Positions 16,450 to 25,767 of a stretch of 64,000 bases of DNA are shown one piece after another. Each line of letters begins with the position of its first letter. The stretch's first letter is position 1. Source of the stretch: Mycolicibacterium aichiense (GTDB lineage Bacteria; Actinomycetota; Actinomycetes; Mycobacteriales; Mycobacteriaceae); assembly GCF_010726245.1 (NCBI RefSeq), contig NZ_AP022561.1, forward strand, positions 4,588,001 through 4,652,000, given 5' to 3'. A model generated the notes under the pieces. It saw only the letters and a list, made by a program, of their open reading frames with translations, had not been told where the DNA came from and made no database searches. A program made the position numbers and the translations under genes.

Positions 16450-17109
16450 ATGAACCCAGACGACGATCCCGAGAAACGCATTCAGCAACTCGAGCGTCCG
16501 CTGACCGAGCAGGCGCACACCAGCGAGCTGGGGATCTCCGGACCGCCGAGCAGCTGGGCGCCGCCTCCCCCCGGCTATTACGGCCCGCCGATGCCGCAGC
16601 CGTCCGTTTCGTCATCCACCCCGGGCTTGAGACTCGGCTGGATTGTGTTCGTGCTGTTGGTGCTTGGGCTCACCGTAGGCGGTGGCGCGATCCTCATCAC
16701 CAGTCACCTCAACGCCAGCCGGACGTCGCCGGGCCTGCCCACCATCTCCGGCGGCGGTGGCACGTTCACCACGGCCATCCGGCCCAGCCGCAGCACCCCG
16801 GCTCCCCCGTCGAATTCGGCTGCCACCGAGGCCCCGCCTGAAGCAGGCCAGAATCTCAGCGTCTCCGGTGTCAACGAGAACAAGCGGCTCGCGTGCGACG
16901 ACAGCGTGGTCACCATCAGCGGCATGGACAACACCGTGGTGATCACCGGCCGCTGCAAGCGCGTTCAGGTGTCCGGCATGAACAATATCGTCACCGTCGA
17001 TGCGGCCGACGCCATCGAGGCATCCGGGATGGACAACAAGATCACCTACCACGTCGGCTCACCGACGATCGACAAGTCGGGCTTCTCCAATACTGTCCAG
17101 CAGGGTTGA
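16450..17109 (+). CDS. DUF3060 domain membrane-anchored protein
   Basis: A 219-residue protein. Residues 1-30 (NPDDDPEKRIQQLERPLTEQ) are a charged cytoplasmic segment, followed by a Pro-rich stretch (SSWAPPPPGYYGPPMPQP), one membrane helix (LGWIVFVLLVLGLTVGGGAI), a Ser/Thr/Pro linker and a C-terminal DUF3060 domain made of short beta repeats (VVTISGMDNTVVITGRC, VQVSGMNNIVTVD, IEASGMDNKITYHVG). DUF3060 is common in mycobacteria and likely forms a small right-handed beta-helix in the cell envelope; no activity is known. The ATG at 16450 follows GAGGAGCGCGAGG. Confidence 0.88.
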   Translation: MNPDDDPEKRIQQLERPLTEQAHTSELGISGPPSSWAPPPPGYYGPPMPQPSVSSSTPGLRLGWIVFVLLVLGLTVGGGAILITSHLNASRTSPGLPTISGGGGTFTTAIRPSRSTPAPPSNSAATEAPPEAGQNLSVSGVNENKRLACDDSVVTISGMDNTVVITGRCKRVQVSGMNNIVTVDAADAIEASGMDNKITYHVGSPTIDKSGFSNTVQQG

Positions 17110-17151
17110 CGTAGTTCTCGACGAAAGATATTGGCAAATACCGGGATCGGA

Positions 17152-17601
17152 CTATTCAGCGCACACGTCGGCAGCGTCCTCGCGGACCGGGGCGGCGACC
17201 GGCAGCGTGTAGGTGACGACGACCTCGGCGCGCGAACCGGATTCGTTGGCGACGCGATGCGCAACGCCGGCCGGAATCGCGACCGCCTGCCCGGCGGCGT
17301 AGGTCACCGGGGTACACATACCGGCGGTCTGCAATGCCACCGCGCCGCCGGTGATCACCGACAATTCGGTGCCGGGGTGGGTGTGCCAACCGCTGGTCGC
17401 GCCGGGCGCCATCGACAGGCTCTGGACGATCTGCGTCGCGGGCCCGTCGGTGGTGATCGACACCGGCGTCTCGGTGTCTCCCTTGGCGAGGTCGATGCGC
17501 GTCACGTCGCCGCCGGCTGGCGTCGCCGAGGCCGTTACGGTGGTCATCGCCGGGCACAGCAGCAGCGCGATCGCGGCGCAGGTCACCAGTCGGATGGTCA
17601 T
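17152..17601 (-). CDS. secreted cupin-domain protein
   Basis: A 149-residue protein with a Sec signal peptide (MTIRLVTCAAIALLLCPAMT, cleavage near TASATPAGG) and a single cupin barrel: motif 1 is GWHTHPGTELSVITGGAV and motif 2 is PVTYAAGQAVAIPAGVAHRV, which supply the metal-binding histidines and a glutamate. Related secreted mycobacterial cupins have no assigned substrate. The ATG at 17601 is preceded by AGGAGTGTC; further upstream in-frame codons precede any signal sequence. It diverges from the ABC transporter operon. Confidence 0.84.
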   Translation of the reverse strand: MTIRLVTCAAIALLLCPAMTTVTASATPAGGDVTRIDLAKGDTETPVSITTDGPATQIVQSLSMAPGATSGWHTHPGTELSVITGGAVALQTAGMCTPVTYAAGQAVAIPAGVAHRVANESGSRAEVVVTYTLPVAAPVREDAADVCAE

Positions 17602-17700
17602 GACACTCCTCGTCGTCGATGGGCAGTTAGCCAGACACGCGGCGAGTCTTGACGTTAGCGTGAACTGCACGCGCACAATCGGAAAATGGGAGGGCAGCGC

Positions 17701-19170
17701 ATGCCGACCGGATGGTTACGCCGAAAGTCTCACCGAAGTACTGCGCGGGGGTTTGCCTTGGTGGCGCTGGCCGCCGTCTTGGCAATGCTCACCACCGGAC
17801 TGTTCGCGCCCGCGCGGGCATCAGCCGACGGCGAGAACTACCTGATCGCCACCGACACCACCTTCGCTCCGTTCGAATTCCAGGACAAGCAAGGCAATTT
17901 CGTCGGAATCGACATGGATCTCATCCGCGCGATCGCCGAGGATCAGAAATTCACCGTCGACATCAAACCGCTCGGCTTCGACGCTGCACTGCAGGCCGTA
18001 CAGGCCAATCAGGTCGACGGCGTGATCGCCGGTATGTCGATCACCGACAAGCGCAAACAGGTCTTCGATTTCTCCGAGCCGTACTTCGAGTCCGGTATTC
18101 AGATGGCGGTGCTGAAGACCAACAACGACATCAAGTCCTATGAGGACCTGCGCGGCCAGCGGGTGGCGGTCAAGAACGGCACCCAGGGCGCGACCTTCGC
18201 CAACTCCATCAAGGACAAGTACGGCTTCCAGGTGGTCTCGTTCGCGGACTCCTCGTCGATGTTCGACGAGGTCAAGACCGGCAACTCCGTGGCGGTATTC
18301 GAGGATTACCCGGTGCTGCTGTACGGCATCGCGCAAGGCAACGGCTTCAAGACCGTCACCCCCAAAGAGGAGCCGACCGGCTACGGCTTCGCGGTGAACA
18401 AGGGCCGCAACGCCGAGCTGATCAAGAAGTTCAACGCCGGTCTGGACAACCTCAAGAAGTCCGGGAAGTACGACCAGATCGTCAACAGCTACCTCGGTGA
18501 AGGCGCCTCGAAGGATGACAATTCATTCTTCGGGCTGATCAAGAGCACCTACCCGATCCTGCTGCAGGGGCTGAAGATGACCGTCATATTGACGGTCGTC
18601 TCGATCGCGATCGCCCTGGTACTCGGAGTCATCTTCGGCCTGTTCCGGGTATCCCGGTCTATCGTGCTGCGTGCGATCGGCACGACGTTCGTCGACATCT
18701 TCCGCGGCACACCACTACTGGTGCAGGCCTTCTTCATCTACTTCGGCATCCCATCGGCGCTGGGCTTCCAGATGAGCGCGCTGACCGCGGGCATCATCAC
18801 CCTGTCGCTGAACGCGGGCGCGTACATGACCGAAATCGTGCGCGGCGGCATTCAGTCCGTCGACAAAGGACAGATGGAGGCGGCCCGCAGTCTGGGCATC
18901 GGATATCTGCCGACGATGCGAAAAGTCATACTGCCCCAGGCCATCCGGACGATGATCCCGTCGTACATCAACCAGTTCGTGATCACGCTGAAGGACACCT
19001 CGATCCTGTCGGTGATCGGCATCGCCGAACTGACGCAGACCGGCCGCATCATCATCGCCGGCAACTTCCAGTCGTTCAAGATGTGGCTGATCATCGGGAT
19101 CATCTACTTCATCGTCATCATGGCGCTCACCAAACTCTCCGACCGCGTCGAGAAAAGGATCGTGAAATGA
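17701..19170 (+). CDS. amino-acid ABC transporter, fused substrate-binding and permease protein
   Basis: A 489-residue fusion. Residues ~1-45 are a signal peptide ([19 protein letters not shown] to ARASADG). Residues ~46-270 form a type-2 periplasmic amino-acid binding domain ([40 protein letters not shown]). Residues ~285-489 are a HisM/GlnP-type permease with the EAA loop [23 protein letters not shown]. This solute-binding plus permease fusion is common in Gram-positive polar amino-acid importers (glutamine, glutamate, arginine). The ATG at 17701 follows GGGAGGGCAGCGC; an ATG five codons upstream lies before that site. The ATPase gene follows with an ATGA overlap. The amino acid is not determined. 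Confidence 0.88.
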   Translation: MPTGWLRRKSHRSTARGFALVALAAVLAMLTTGLFAPARASADGENYLIATDTTFAPFEFQDKQGNFVGIDMDLIRAIAEDQKFTVDIKPLGFDAALQAVQANQVDGVIAGMSITDKRKQVFDFSEPYFESGIQMAVLKTNNDIKSYEDLRGQRVAVKNGTQGATFANSIKDKYGFQVVSFADSSSMFDEVKTGNSVAVFEDYPVLLYGIAQGNGFKTVTPKEEPTGYGFAVNKGRNAELIKKFNAGLDNLKKSGKYDQIVNSYLGEGASKDDNSFFGLIKSTYPILLQGLKMTVILTVVSIAIALVLGVIFGLFRVSRSIVLRAIGTTFVDIFRGTPLLVQAFFIYFGIPSALGFQMSALTAGIITLSLNAGAYMTEIVRGGIQSVDKGQMEAARSLGIGYLPTMRKVILPQAIRTMIPSYINQFVITLKDTSILSVIGIAELTQTGRIIIAGNFQSFKMWLIIGIIYFIVIMALTKLSDRVEKRIVK

Positions 19171-19940
19171 CCGACCTCGTTCCCGATTCCGCCGAAACGA
19201 AGCCGGAAGGCACGGTGATGATCCACATCGAAGAGCTCAAGAAGTCGTTCGGTGAACTCGTGGTCCTCGACGGCATCACCACCGACATCAAGCAGGGCGA
19301 GGTGGTGTGCGTCATCGGCCCGTCCGGGTCGGGAAAGTCGACGTTCCTGCGCTGCCTGAACAAGCTCGAGGACATCACCGCGGGCAAAGTGATGGTCGGC
19401 GACTTCGATCTCACCGACCGCAAAGTCGACCTCGACAAGGTTCGCCAGCACATCGGCATGGTGTTCCAGCATTTCAACCTGTTTCCGCACATGACAGTCC
19501 TGCAGAACGTCACGCTGGCGCCGCTGACGACCAAGAAGATGGACAAGGCCGCGGCCGAGAAGAAGGCGATGGAGCTGCTCGGCCAGGTCGGTCTCGCTGA
19601 GAAGGCCCACGTGAAGCCCGCGACGCTCTCCGGGGGCCAGAAGCAGCGGGTGGCGATCGCGCGGGCACTGGCGATGGATCCGTCGATCATGTTGTTCGAC
19701 GAGGCGACGAGTGCCCTGGACCCGGAGATGGTCGGCGACGTTCTGCAGGTACTGCGAGACCTGGCCGAGGGCGGTATGACGATGGTGGTCGTCACCCATG
19801 AGATGGGTTTCGCCCGCGAGGTCGCCTCGCGGGTGATCTTCATGGCTGACGGCAACATCGTCGAGGACGATGCCCCCGACCAGGTTTTCGACCACCCCAA
19901 AAGCGAACGGCTGCAGGAGTTCCTGTCGAAGGTGCTGTGA
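19167..19940 (+). CDS. amino-acid ABC transporter ATP-binding protein
   Basis: A 257-residue GlnQ/HisP-type ATPase: Walker [16 protein letters not shown]-loop [15 protein letters not shown], signature [17 protein letters not shown], Walker [16 protein letters not shown]-loop [13 protein letters not shown]. The start ATG overlaps the upstream permease stop (ATGA), so the two products are made together. It converges on ectD with a 2-bp gap. Uptake of glutamate-family amino acids would feed aspartate semialdehyde or nitrogen supply for the neighbouring ectoine genes, but that link is only an inference from adjacency. Confidence 0.92.
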   Translation: MTDLVPDSAETKPEGTVMIHIEELKKSFGELVVLDGITTDIKQGEVVCVIGPSGSGKSTFLRCLNKLEDITAGKVMVGDFDLTDRKVDLDKVRQHIGMVFQHFNLFPHMTVLQNVTLAPLTTKKMDKAAAEKKAMELLGQVGLAEKAHVKPATLSGGQKQRVAIARALAMDPSIMLFDEATSALDPEMVGDVLQVLRDLAEGGMTMVVVTHEMGFAREVASRVIFMADGNIVEDDAPDQVFDHPKSERLQEFLSKVL

Positions 19941-19942
19941 AC

Positions 19943-20845
19943 CTATGCGGTTGCGGACTGCACGGAAAACGGCTCGGTGGTGCGCGCGGCGAGATACTCA
20001 GGACGCGGCTCGGCCGCCGCGAAGGGCTGGCAGAGTTTGTTTTCGACCGAGTTGAACACCAGGAAGATGTTCGACCGTGGGAACGGTGTGATGTTGGATC
20101 CCGATCCGTGCATGATGTTGCAGTCGAACCACAATCCGCCGCCGGGCGGGCCGGTGATCTGGTCGACTCCGTGCCGATTCGCTGCCGCGGTCAGGGTTGC
20201 TTGATCGGGCACACCGACTTCCTGCCGGACCAGCGAGGACGTGTGGTTGCGTGTCGGCGTAGCACCCACGCACGGGAAAAACGTCCTATGCGATCCGGGC
20301 ATGACCATGAGTGAGCCGTTGTACGGATAGTTCTCGGAGAGCGCGATCGAGCACGACACCGCACGCATCGTCGGCATACCGTCCTCGGCGTGCCAGGTCT
20401 CGAAGTCCGAATGCCAATAGAAGCCGGTCCCTGTGAATCCCGGCATCAGGTTGACCCGGGCCTGGTGCAGATAGACGTCGCTGCCGAGCAATTGACGCGC
20501 TACCGGTAGAACGGTGTCGAGGCCGATCACTTCTGCGATGACGTCACTGAACAGATGCGGCTCGAACACCGAGCGGATGCCGCCCTGCCGTTCGCGAACG
20601 ATGCGCGGATCCTCATCATCGATCAGGCCGCCGATACGAGCCAGCTCATCACCCATCGGTCTGAGCCAGTTCTGTCCGAGTGTCTGAGGACGAGTGAGGT
20701 AGCCGTTGGCTGCCATCGTTTTCAGGTCATGCTCGGACAGCGGTCCATCGTTGCCCTCGCCCCACACCGTCGGCTCGATTCGAGCGATCGGGTCGGCCGG
20801 GCGCTCGAGCCGGGTCGGGTAGTTGTCGTGGGGGTGACCGCTCAC
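19943..20845 (-). CDS. ectD: ectoine hydroxylase
   Basis: A 300-residue Fe(II)/2-oxoglutarate dioxygenase of the PhyH family. EctD signature: GFYWHSDFETWHAEDGMP, with the His and Asp iron ligands, and the third ligand in IMHGSGSN; the substrate region QARVNLMPGFTGTGF is conserved. It converts ectoine to 5-hydroxyectoine, a compatible solute for salt and heat stress. The start is GTG (20843-20845), overlapping the ectC stop as GTGA. It is last in the ectA-ectB-ectC-ectD operon. Confidence 0.94.
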   Translation of the reverse strand: MSGHPHDNYPTRLERPADPIARIEPTVWGEGNDGPLSEHDLKTMAANGYLTRPQTLGQNWLRPMGDELARIGGLIDDEDPRIVRERQGGIRSVFEPHLFSDVIAEVIGLDTVLPVARQLLGSDVYLHQARVNLMPGFTGTGFYWHSDFETWHAEDGMPTMRAVSCSIALSENYPYNGSLMVMPGSHRTFFPCVGATPTRNHTSSLVRQEVGVPDQATLTAAANRHGVDQITGPPGGGLWFDCNIMHGSGSNITPFPRSNIFLVFNSVENKLCQPFAAAEPRPEYLAARTTEPFSVQSATA

Positions 20846-21234
20846 CTGACGGGCTCCGCGGGCGGGTAGGTTCCCGTCTCGTCATGTACCTCGGTACCGG
20901 TCACCGGCGGATTGAACACACACATCATCCGCATCTGTTCGGTACACGTCACCCGATGGCGCTCATGGCCATTGAGCAGATACATCGTGCCCGGGGTGAG
21001 CGGATACTCCTCACCGGTCTCGTGGTTGGTCAACGTCCCGCTACCCTCGACAACCCACACGGCCTCGACGTGGTGGCGGTAGTGGAACTCGCTGACCGAA
21101 TCGCTGTTGATGGTGGTCTCGTGGAACGAGAATCCAACTCCGTCGCCGGCAAGGATGATGCGCTTGGACCTCCACTCCTTGGCGGCCACGTCACGATCGG
21201 TGCCGGTTATCTCATCGGTGGTACGGACAATCAC
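20842..21234 (-). CDS. ectC: L-ectoine synthase
   Basis: A 130-residue cupin: MIVRTTDEITGTDRDVAAKE, then the barrel motifs EFHYRHHVEAVWVVEGSG and TPGTMYLLNGHERHRV. EctC dehydrates N-gamma-acetyl-L-2,4-diaminobutyrate to form the ectoine ring. Its length and position after ectB match the family. The start is GTG (21232-21234) following AAGGAG; translation of ectD is coupled to it. Confidence 0.95.
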   Translation of the reverse strand: MIVRTTDEITGTDRDVAAKEWRSKRIILAGDGVGFSFHETTINSDSVSEFHYRHHVEAVWVVEGSGTLTNHETGEEYPLTPGTMYLLNGHERHRVTCTEQMRMMCVFNPPVTGTEVHDETGTYPPAEPVR

Positions 21235-21265
21235 AGGTGAACTCCTTCTGCTGATCTGGCGGATG

Positions 21266-22555
21266 TCAGGACGACGTGCTGGCGACCGCCTCGGCGAGTA
21301 TGTCGATGCCGAGCACGATCTCGGCGTCCGGAGTCGTCAGTGGTGGTAGCAACTTGACCACTTCGTCTGCGGGGCCGCTGGTTTCCATCAACACGCCGCG
21401 CTCGAAGGCGGCACGGCACACCTTCGCCGCCGTCGGCGCGTCGTCGAATTTCAACCCCTGCGCCATACCACGTCCGCGGGCGCTGATCTTGGGGTTCGAG
21501 GTCGCAATGGCATTCAGGCGGTCTCGCATCAGGCCGCCTTTGGCCAGGGTCTGGTCAGCGAAAGTGGTGTCCTGCCAATACGCTTCGAGCGCCGCTGTGG
21601 CCGTCACGAAAGCCGGGTTGTTACCGCGGAAAGTGCCGTTGTGTTCCCCTGGTGCCCACACATCGAGGTCGCGCCGGAACAACGTCAGCGCCAGCGGAAG
21701 CCCGTATCCGCTGATCGACTTGGAGAGTGTCACGATGTCGGGCTTGATCCCGGCTTCCTCGAAGCTGAAGAACCTGCCGGTCCGGCCACAGCCCATCTGA
21801 ACATCGTCGACGATCAGCAGGATCTCGCGCCGATTGCACAACTCGGCAAGAGCGCGCAGCCACTCCGCCCGAGCCACGTTGAGCCCGCCCTCGCCCTGCA
21901 CCGTCTCGACGATCACCGCGGCTGGATGGTTGAGCCCGCCACCGGAGTCGTCGAGCACTCGCTCGAACCAGTGAAAGTCCGCGGTGACGCCGTCGAAGTA
22001 GTTGTCATACGGCATCGGCGTCGCGTGAACCAATGGGATACCCGCTCCGGCACGCTTCATGGAATTGCCGGTCACTGACAGCGACCCCAATGTCATTCCG
22101 TGAAAAGCGTTGGTGAAGTTGATTACCGACTCGCGGCCGGTCACTTTTCGTGCCAGCTTCAATGCCGCCTCTACCGCGTTGGTGCCGGTGGGCCCGGGAA
22201 ACTGCACCTTGTAGTCCATGCCCCGCGGGGCAAGAATCAATCGCTGAAACGTCTCCAAGAATGCGGTCTTCGCCTCGGTTGCCAGGTCCAGCGAGTGCAC
22301 GATCATGTCGCGGCTGAGGTAGTCGAGCAGCGGCCGCTTGAGGAGGGGGTTGTTGTGCCCGTAATTGAGAGCCCCCGCGCCGGCGAAGAAGTCCAGATAA
22401 CGTCGGCCGCTGGTATCGGTCAACCAGGAAGCGCTGGCTCCGGCCATTTCCACCGGCCAGCCGCGGCAGTAGCTGCGCACCTCCGACTCGACGGCGTCGT
22501 AGACGTCAGGTAGCTGAGAGTCATTGAACGAAGGCACCATTGCCTGGGTTGTCAT
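21266..22555 (-). CDS. ectB: diaminobutyrate-2-oxoglutarate transaminase
   Basis: A 429-residue class-III PLP aminotransferase. PLP lysine region VTLSKSISGYGLPLALTLFR, the Asp of ILLIVDDVQMGCGRTG and the Gly-rich FPGPTGTNAVEAALKLARKV match EctB. It makes L-2,4-diaminobutyrate from aspartate beta-semialdehyde with glutamate as amino donor. The ATG at 22555 is preceded by a GGAAA-type site; 19 bp separate it from ectA and 31 bp from ectC. Confidence 0.95.
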   Translation of the reverse strand: MTTQAMVPSFNDSQLPDVYDAVESEVRSYCRGWPVEMAGASASWLTDTSGRRYLDFFAGAGALNYGHNNPLLKRPLLDYLSRDMIVHSLDLATEAKTAFLETFQRLILAPRGMDYKVQFPGPTGTNAVEAALKLARKVTGRESVINFTNAFHGMTLGSLSVTGNSMKRAGAGIPLVHATPMPYDNYFDGVTADFHWFERVLDDSGGGLNHPAAVIVETVQGEGGLNVARAEWLRALAELCNRREILLIVDDVQMGCGRTGRFFSFEEAGIKPDIVTLSKSISGYGLPLALTLFRRDLDVWAPGEHNGTFRGNNPAFVTATAALEAYWQDTTFADQTLAKGGLMRDRLNAIATSNPKISARGRGMAQGLKFDDAPTAAKVCRAAFERGVLMETSGPADEVVKLLPPLTTPDAEIVLGIDILAEAVASTSS

Positions 22556-22574
22556 GTTTCCTTTCGGGGTGGGT

Positions 22575-23162
22575 TCAGTCGGAAAGTGCTGCCGCGATAG
22601 GCCCGATACGCAAGATCGGTTCGTCTTCGTGTTCGCACTCGGGGTCGAGAAGCTCGGCGCCGAAGTAGGGCCGCTCGGTCATTGGGACGCCATGACGGCG
22701 GGCGAAGCCACCGAACAATGCGCGGGACGGCCCATTGGTGGGGCCCACCGTGGCTTCGACGGTCAGAGGATGGCCGTGCCGGGCTCGGCGAACGCGTTTC
22801 ACGAGCTCGTCGAGCATCGCCGCCGCCAGGCCGGTGCCCCGCACGCGTTCGGTCACCGCGACCTGCCAGACGAACAGCACCTCCGGCCTCTCCGGGGGGT
22901 GATAGGCGGTGATAAGACCGCATAGCTCGCCGTCCCGGTCCGCCACAATGGAGGACTTGGCAAAATCCGTGGCCAGCAGCAGATATGCGTATGTCGAATT
23001 CACGTCGAGCACCCCTGTGGCGTCGACCAGCTGCCGCATCGCGACAGCGTCGGTTGAGGAGGGGCACCGTAGGTGTCGTTCCCAGGACACGTGTTGCCTG
23101 GTCACGCCACCTGAATCAATGGTCCACGGAGTCTGCAGCCCGTGGGTGTTGGAAGCATTCAT
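22575..23162 (-). CDS. ectA: diaminobutyrate acetyltransferase
   Basis: A 195-residue GNAT acetyltransferase: LVDATGVLDVNSTYAYLLL, the acetyl-CoA loop VAVTERVRGTGLAAAMLDEL and the C-terminal EATVGPTNGPSRALFGGFAR are EctA-typical. It acetylates diaminobutyrate with acetyl-CoA. The ATG at 23162 (MNASN) was chosen; a GTG seven codons upstream is possible, and neither start has a strong ribosome-binding site. It is the first gene of ectABCD. No ectR (MarR) or aspartokinase ask_ect gene lies upstream, unlike many halophile clusters. Confidence 0.93.
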   Translation of the reverse strand: MNASNTHGLQTPWTIDSGGVTRQHVSWERHLRCPSSTDAVAMRQLVDATGVLDVNSTYAYLLLATDFAKSSIVADRDGELCGLITAYHPPERPEVLFVWQVAVTERVRGTGLAAAMLDELVKRVRRARHGHPLTVEATVGPTNGPSRALFGGFARRHGVPMTERPYFGAELLDPECEHEDEPILRIGPIAAALSD

Positions 23163-23675
23163 CTCGGGTTGAAATCTCACCACCGAACAAAGTCATCGTC
23201 GTCGTCAGTTCAAGTCTTCGGCGAGCTGACCGTAGGCCCCGCAAAGCGTTGTGAGCAAGCTGTGAGACTGCACCTTGGACGCGGCGAGGCGGTTGCGGCG
23301 TCTGTGCTACCTGCGCCGATGGGACGCAGCGCGATCCTCGTCACCCCATCCGCCGTTACCAAATCGTTACCATGCACTCACACGTCATGATTGCTCTGAG
23401 GCAACCATTGCCTGTGGTAAATCTTCGCTCGACCACTGAACGTCTGCCCGGTGGTGCGCGCCCCGCCTCGCGCCACAGCTGTGTCGAGCAAGCTACATGT
23501 CGGCCCATTTAGCTGTGCACAATGTGATTGCGCACTGAGCTCGGACCGTTCCGCACCTGCTCAGAAGATGCGATGATAAAGCGTTGCAAGCCAGGACTTC
23601 CTGCATATCAGGCGGTCGCCCGATGCAGTGCAACGACTCGACGACAGCTCGCTCACCGACAGGAATGGAACTCCG
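23163..23675. other. divergent ectA/ohr intergenic region
   Basis: About 510 bp without a supported gene. It must hold the ectA promoter on the minus strand and the ohr promoter on the plus strand. The only clear symmetric element is TGTGCACA (23514-23521) inside TTTAGCTGTGCACAATGTG, about 155 bp upstream of ohr, a possible operator. There is no RNA-like structure and no strong hairpin. Confidence 0.5.
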
Positions 23676-24098
23676 ATGAAGGTTCTCTACACCGCTGAAG
23701 CACTGGCCACCGGCGACGGCCGCGACGGGCACGGCCGCACCTCGGACGGCAAGGTGGATGTCGATCTGAGCATCCAGAAGGAACTCGGTGGCACGGGTAC
23801 CGGAACAAACCCCGAGCAGCTGTTCGCCGTGGGTTACGCCGCGTGTTACCACTCCGCCCTGCGGCTCGTGGGCCGCCAAGAGAAGGCCGATGTCTCCGAT
23901 TCAGCTGTGGGAGCCAAGGTTTCACTCGGCAGCAACGATGCGGGCGGCTTCGTCCTGGCGGTCGAGCTGGAGATCGTGCTACCCAACGTCGACCATGAGA
24001 CGGCCGTCGCGCTGGCCGACAAGGCGCACCAGGTCTGCCCGTATTCGAACGCCACCCGGGGCAACATCGATGTGACGTTGACCGTCACCGACGACTGA
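23676..24098 (+). CDS. ohr: organic hydroperoxide resistance protein (Ohr/OsmC family)
   Basis: A 140-residue Ohr subfamily peroxidase: MKVLYTAEALATGDGRDGH, GTNPEQLFAVGYAACYHSAL with the peroxidatic Cys, and HQVCPYSNATRGNIDVTL with the resolving Cys. It reduces organic hydroperoxides using lipoyl or thiol donors. The length and both active-site cysteines are typical. The ATG at 23676 was chosen over an upstream in-frame codon because it gives the canonical N-terminus. No ohrR gene is adjacent, so regulation is by a distant OhrR or another factor. Confidence 0.93.
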   Translation: MKVLYTAEALATGDGRDGHGRTSDGKVDVDLSIQKELGGTGTGTNPEQLFAVGYAACYHSALRLVGRQEKADVSDSAVGAKVSLGSNDAGGFVLAVELEIVLPNVDHETAVALADKAHQVCPYSNATRGNIDVTLTVTDD

Positions 24099-24119
24099 GG
24101 TCAGGCCAGGAATCCAAAG

Positions 24120-24902
24120 CTACGAGAAGTGCGTCTGCGCCCGGGGCAACGCGGCGCCGTCGACGCTGATGTCGAGCTTCTCGTTGTAGAAGGCGATCAT
24201 GTTCCCGATCGGCGCGACCGCAGGCAGCGGCGTGTTGTAGGTCCAGGCCAGATCGGGATGCAGGGTGTCGCCGACCCGCACCGACCAGTAGCCCGAGGTG
24301 ACGCCCTTGTACGGGCACAGAGTCTGGGTGTCCGACGGCTCGAGATGCACGAAAGCGACGTCGGTGCGGTCGATGTAATACCTTGTCGGCAAACCGGTTT
24401 CGAACAACAGAACGGGACTGTGGGTGTCCGCCAGCACCACGCCGTCGAGTTCGACCCTGACGTGACGGTGGGAACGCAGCGCATCGACCCGCGCGTAGGG
24501 GTTGCGCGGGTGGCCATAGATCGGCTCGTCCTCCTCGAACCAGCTCAGCGCTGCCCAGTCGAATCGGACGAGCCCGGCGACCGGGCCCTCTCCCTCGTCG
24601 AACACTCGCGCCGCCGCGGAGTGCGTCTGCGCCCCCGCGGTCAGGGCATACGTGCGCGACGGGCCGAATTGCACGCGCTGTGGATGGTCCTCGTCCTGGA
24701 GGAACTCCGATCGCACATCTGCGAGCGGGATGTAGTACTGCGGGTAGTACGGGACCTCCCATACGTACCGCGCAGCCGTGGTGTCGAAGATCAACTCCGT
24801 GCCGAGGAAGCCGCGGACGCGGCGGGGCACCGGTTCTATCCGGCCGCGCGCCGCGGCCACCTGTGGATAATCAGTCGCCGGCTGCTCGGATGCGGTATTC
24901 AC
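24120..24902 (-). CDS. DUF427 domain protein (two tandem domains)
   Basis: A 260-residue protein with two DUF427 units. The first is at about residues 20-125 (RRVRGFLGTELIFDTTAARY, PYYPQYYIPLADV). The second is at about 145-250, with the diagnostic HRHVRVELDGVVLADTHSP, LFETGLPTRYYIDRTDV and LCPYKGVTSGYWSVRVGD, ending LAWTYNTPLPAVAPI. DUF427 is a small mostly-beta domain widespread in actinobacteria with no known activity. The start is GTG (24900-24902) after GGGAGTC. It is convergent with ohr and divergent from the dienelactone hydrolase gene. Confidence 0.85.
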   Translation of the reverse strand: MNTASEQPATDYPQVAAARGRIEPVPRRVRGFLGTELIFDTTAARYVWEVPYYPQYYIPLADVRSEFLQDEDHPQRVQFGPSRTYALTAGAQTHSAAARVFDEGEGPVAGLVRFDWAALSWFEEDEPIYGHPRNPYARVDALRSHRHVRVELDGVVLADTHSPVLLFETGLPTRYYIDRTDVAFVHLEPSDTQTLCPYKGVTSGYWSVRVGDTLHPDLAWTYNTPLPAVAPIGNMIAFYNEKLDISVDGAALPRAQTHFS

Positions 24903-24999
24903 ATGGGACTCCCTTGCCGTGGATCACGTCACCTTCCATCATGACGAGTGGCGGGGCGGGTAAACCAGCGGCGGTGAGACTCAACCAAGGAGCGGTGCG

Positions 25000-25755
25000 A
25001 TGACACGAGCGGGCTCGGACGCGATCCGCGCGGAAACCATCACGATCAAGGGACACGGCGGCGACGAGATCGAGGCCTACTGGGCGGGACCGCTGACCAG
25101 CGGTTCGCGCGGGGGTCTGGTGTGGATCCACCACATGCCCGGCTACGACAGGGAGACCAAGGAGTTCGTTCGCCGACTCGCCGTCAGCGGCTACCACGTG
25201 GTGTGCCCCAACCTGTATTCGCGGGAGGCGCCGGGCGCCGATCCCGACGATGCCGCGGCCGCCGCCCGTGCCGCGGGCGGCGTTCCCGACGAGCGCCTTG
25301 TCGGCGATGTCGCCGGCGCGGTCGCCCACCTCGGTGGACTGCCGGGCGCGAACGGGAAATTCGGCGTGATCGGTCACTGTTCGGGTGGACGTCACGCGTT
25401 CCTGGCGGCATGTTCGTTGCCGTTCGACGCCGCGGTCAACTGTTACGGCGCGTTCATCGTCGAGGATCCGCCGGAGGGAATGCCCAAGGCGATGAAACCG
25501 ATCCTCGACCTCGCGCCGAGTCTGAGCGCTCCGATGCTCGGACTGTTCGGGGCCGAGGACAGGTTCCCGACGCCCGAAGCCGTGGCGACCCTCGACGCGG
25601 AGCTCACCCGGCTCGGCAAGCCGCACGAGTTCCACAGCTATGACGGTGCGGGGCACTCGTTCTTCTCCGTCGACCGGCCCGCCTATCGCGTCGACGCCGC
25701 CGTCGACGGCTGGCGGCGCATCGACGCTTTCTTCGCCGCCCACCTGAAAGGCTAG
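25000..25755 (+). CDS. dienelactone hydrolase family protein
   Basis: A 251-residue alpha/beta hydrolase of the DLH family. The nucleophile elbow is FGVIGHCSGGRHA, with Cys as in authentic dienelactone hydrolase, the acid is in LFGAEDRFPTPE and the His is in YDGAGHSFFSVDRPAYR. The N-terminal strand VWIHHMPGYDRETKEFVRRL carries the expected oxyanion-loop region. Dienelactone hydrolase opens dienelactones in chlorocatechol or aromatic degradation, but many homologues are general carboxylesterases; no aromatic ring-cleavage genes are nearby. The ATG at 25000 follows AAGGAGCGGTGCG. Confidence 0.87.
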   Translation: MTRAGSDAIRAETITIKGHGGDEIEAYWAGPLTSGSRGGLVWIHHMPGYDRETKEFVRRLAVSGYHVVCPNLYSREAPGADPDDAAAAARAAGGVPDERLVGDVAGAVAHLGGLPGANGKFGVIGHCSGGRHAFLAACSLPFDAAVNCYGAFIVEDPPEGMPKAMKPILDLAPSLSAPMLGLFGAEDRFPTPEAVATLDAELTRLGKPHEFHSYDGAGHSFFSVDRPAYRVDAAVDGWRRIDAFFAAHLKG

Positions 25756-25767
25756 GTCTGCCAGCTC

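Noticed and set aside
23163..23675. Possible small RNA or tRNA gene in the ectA/ohr spacer
   Set aside because: No cloverleaf, no conserved TTCGA loop and no strong hairpin with a terminator were found.
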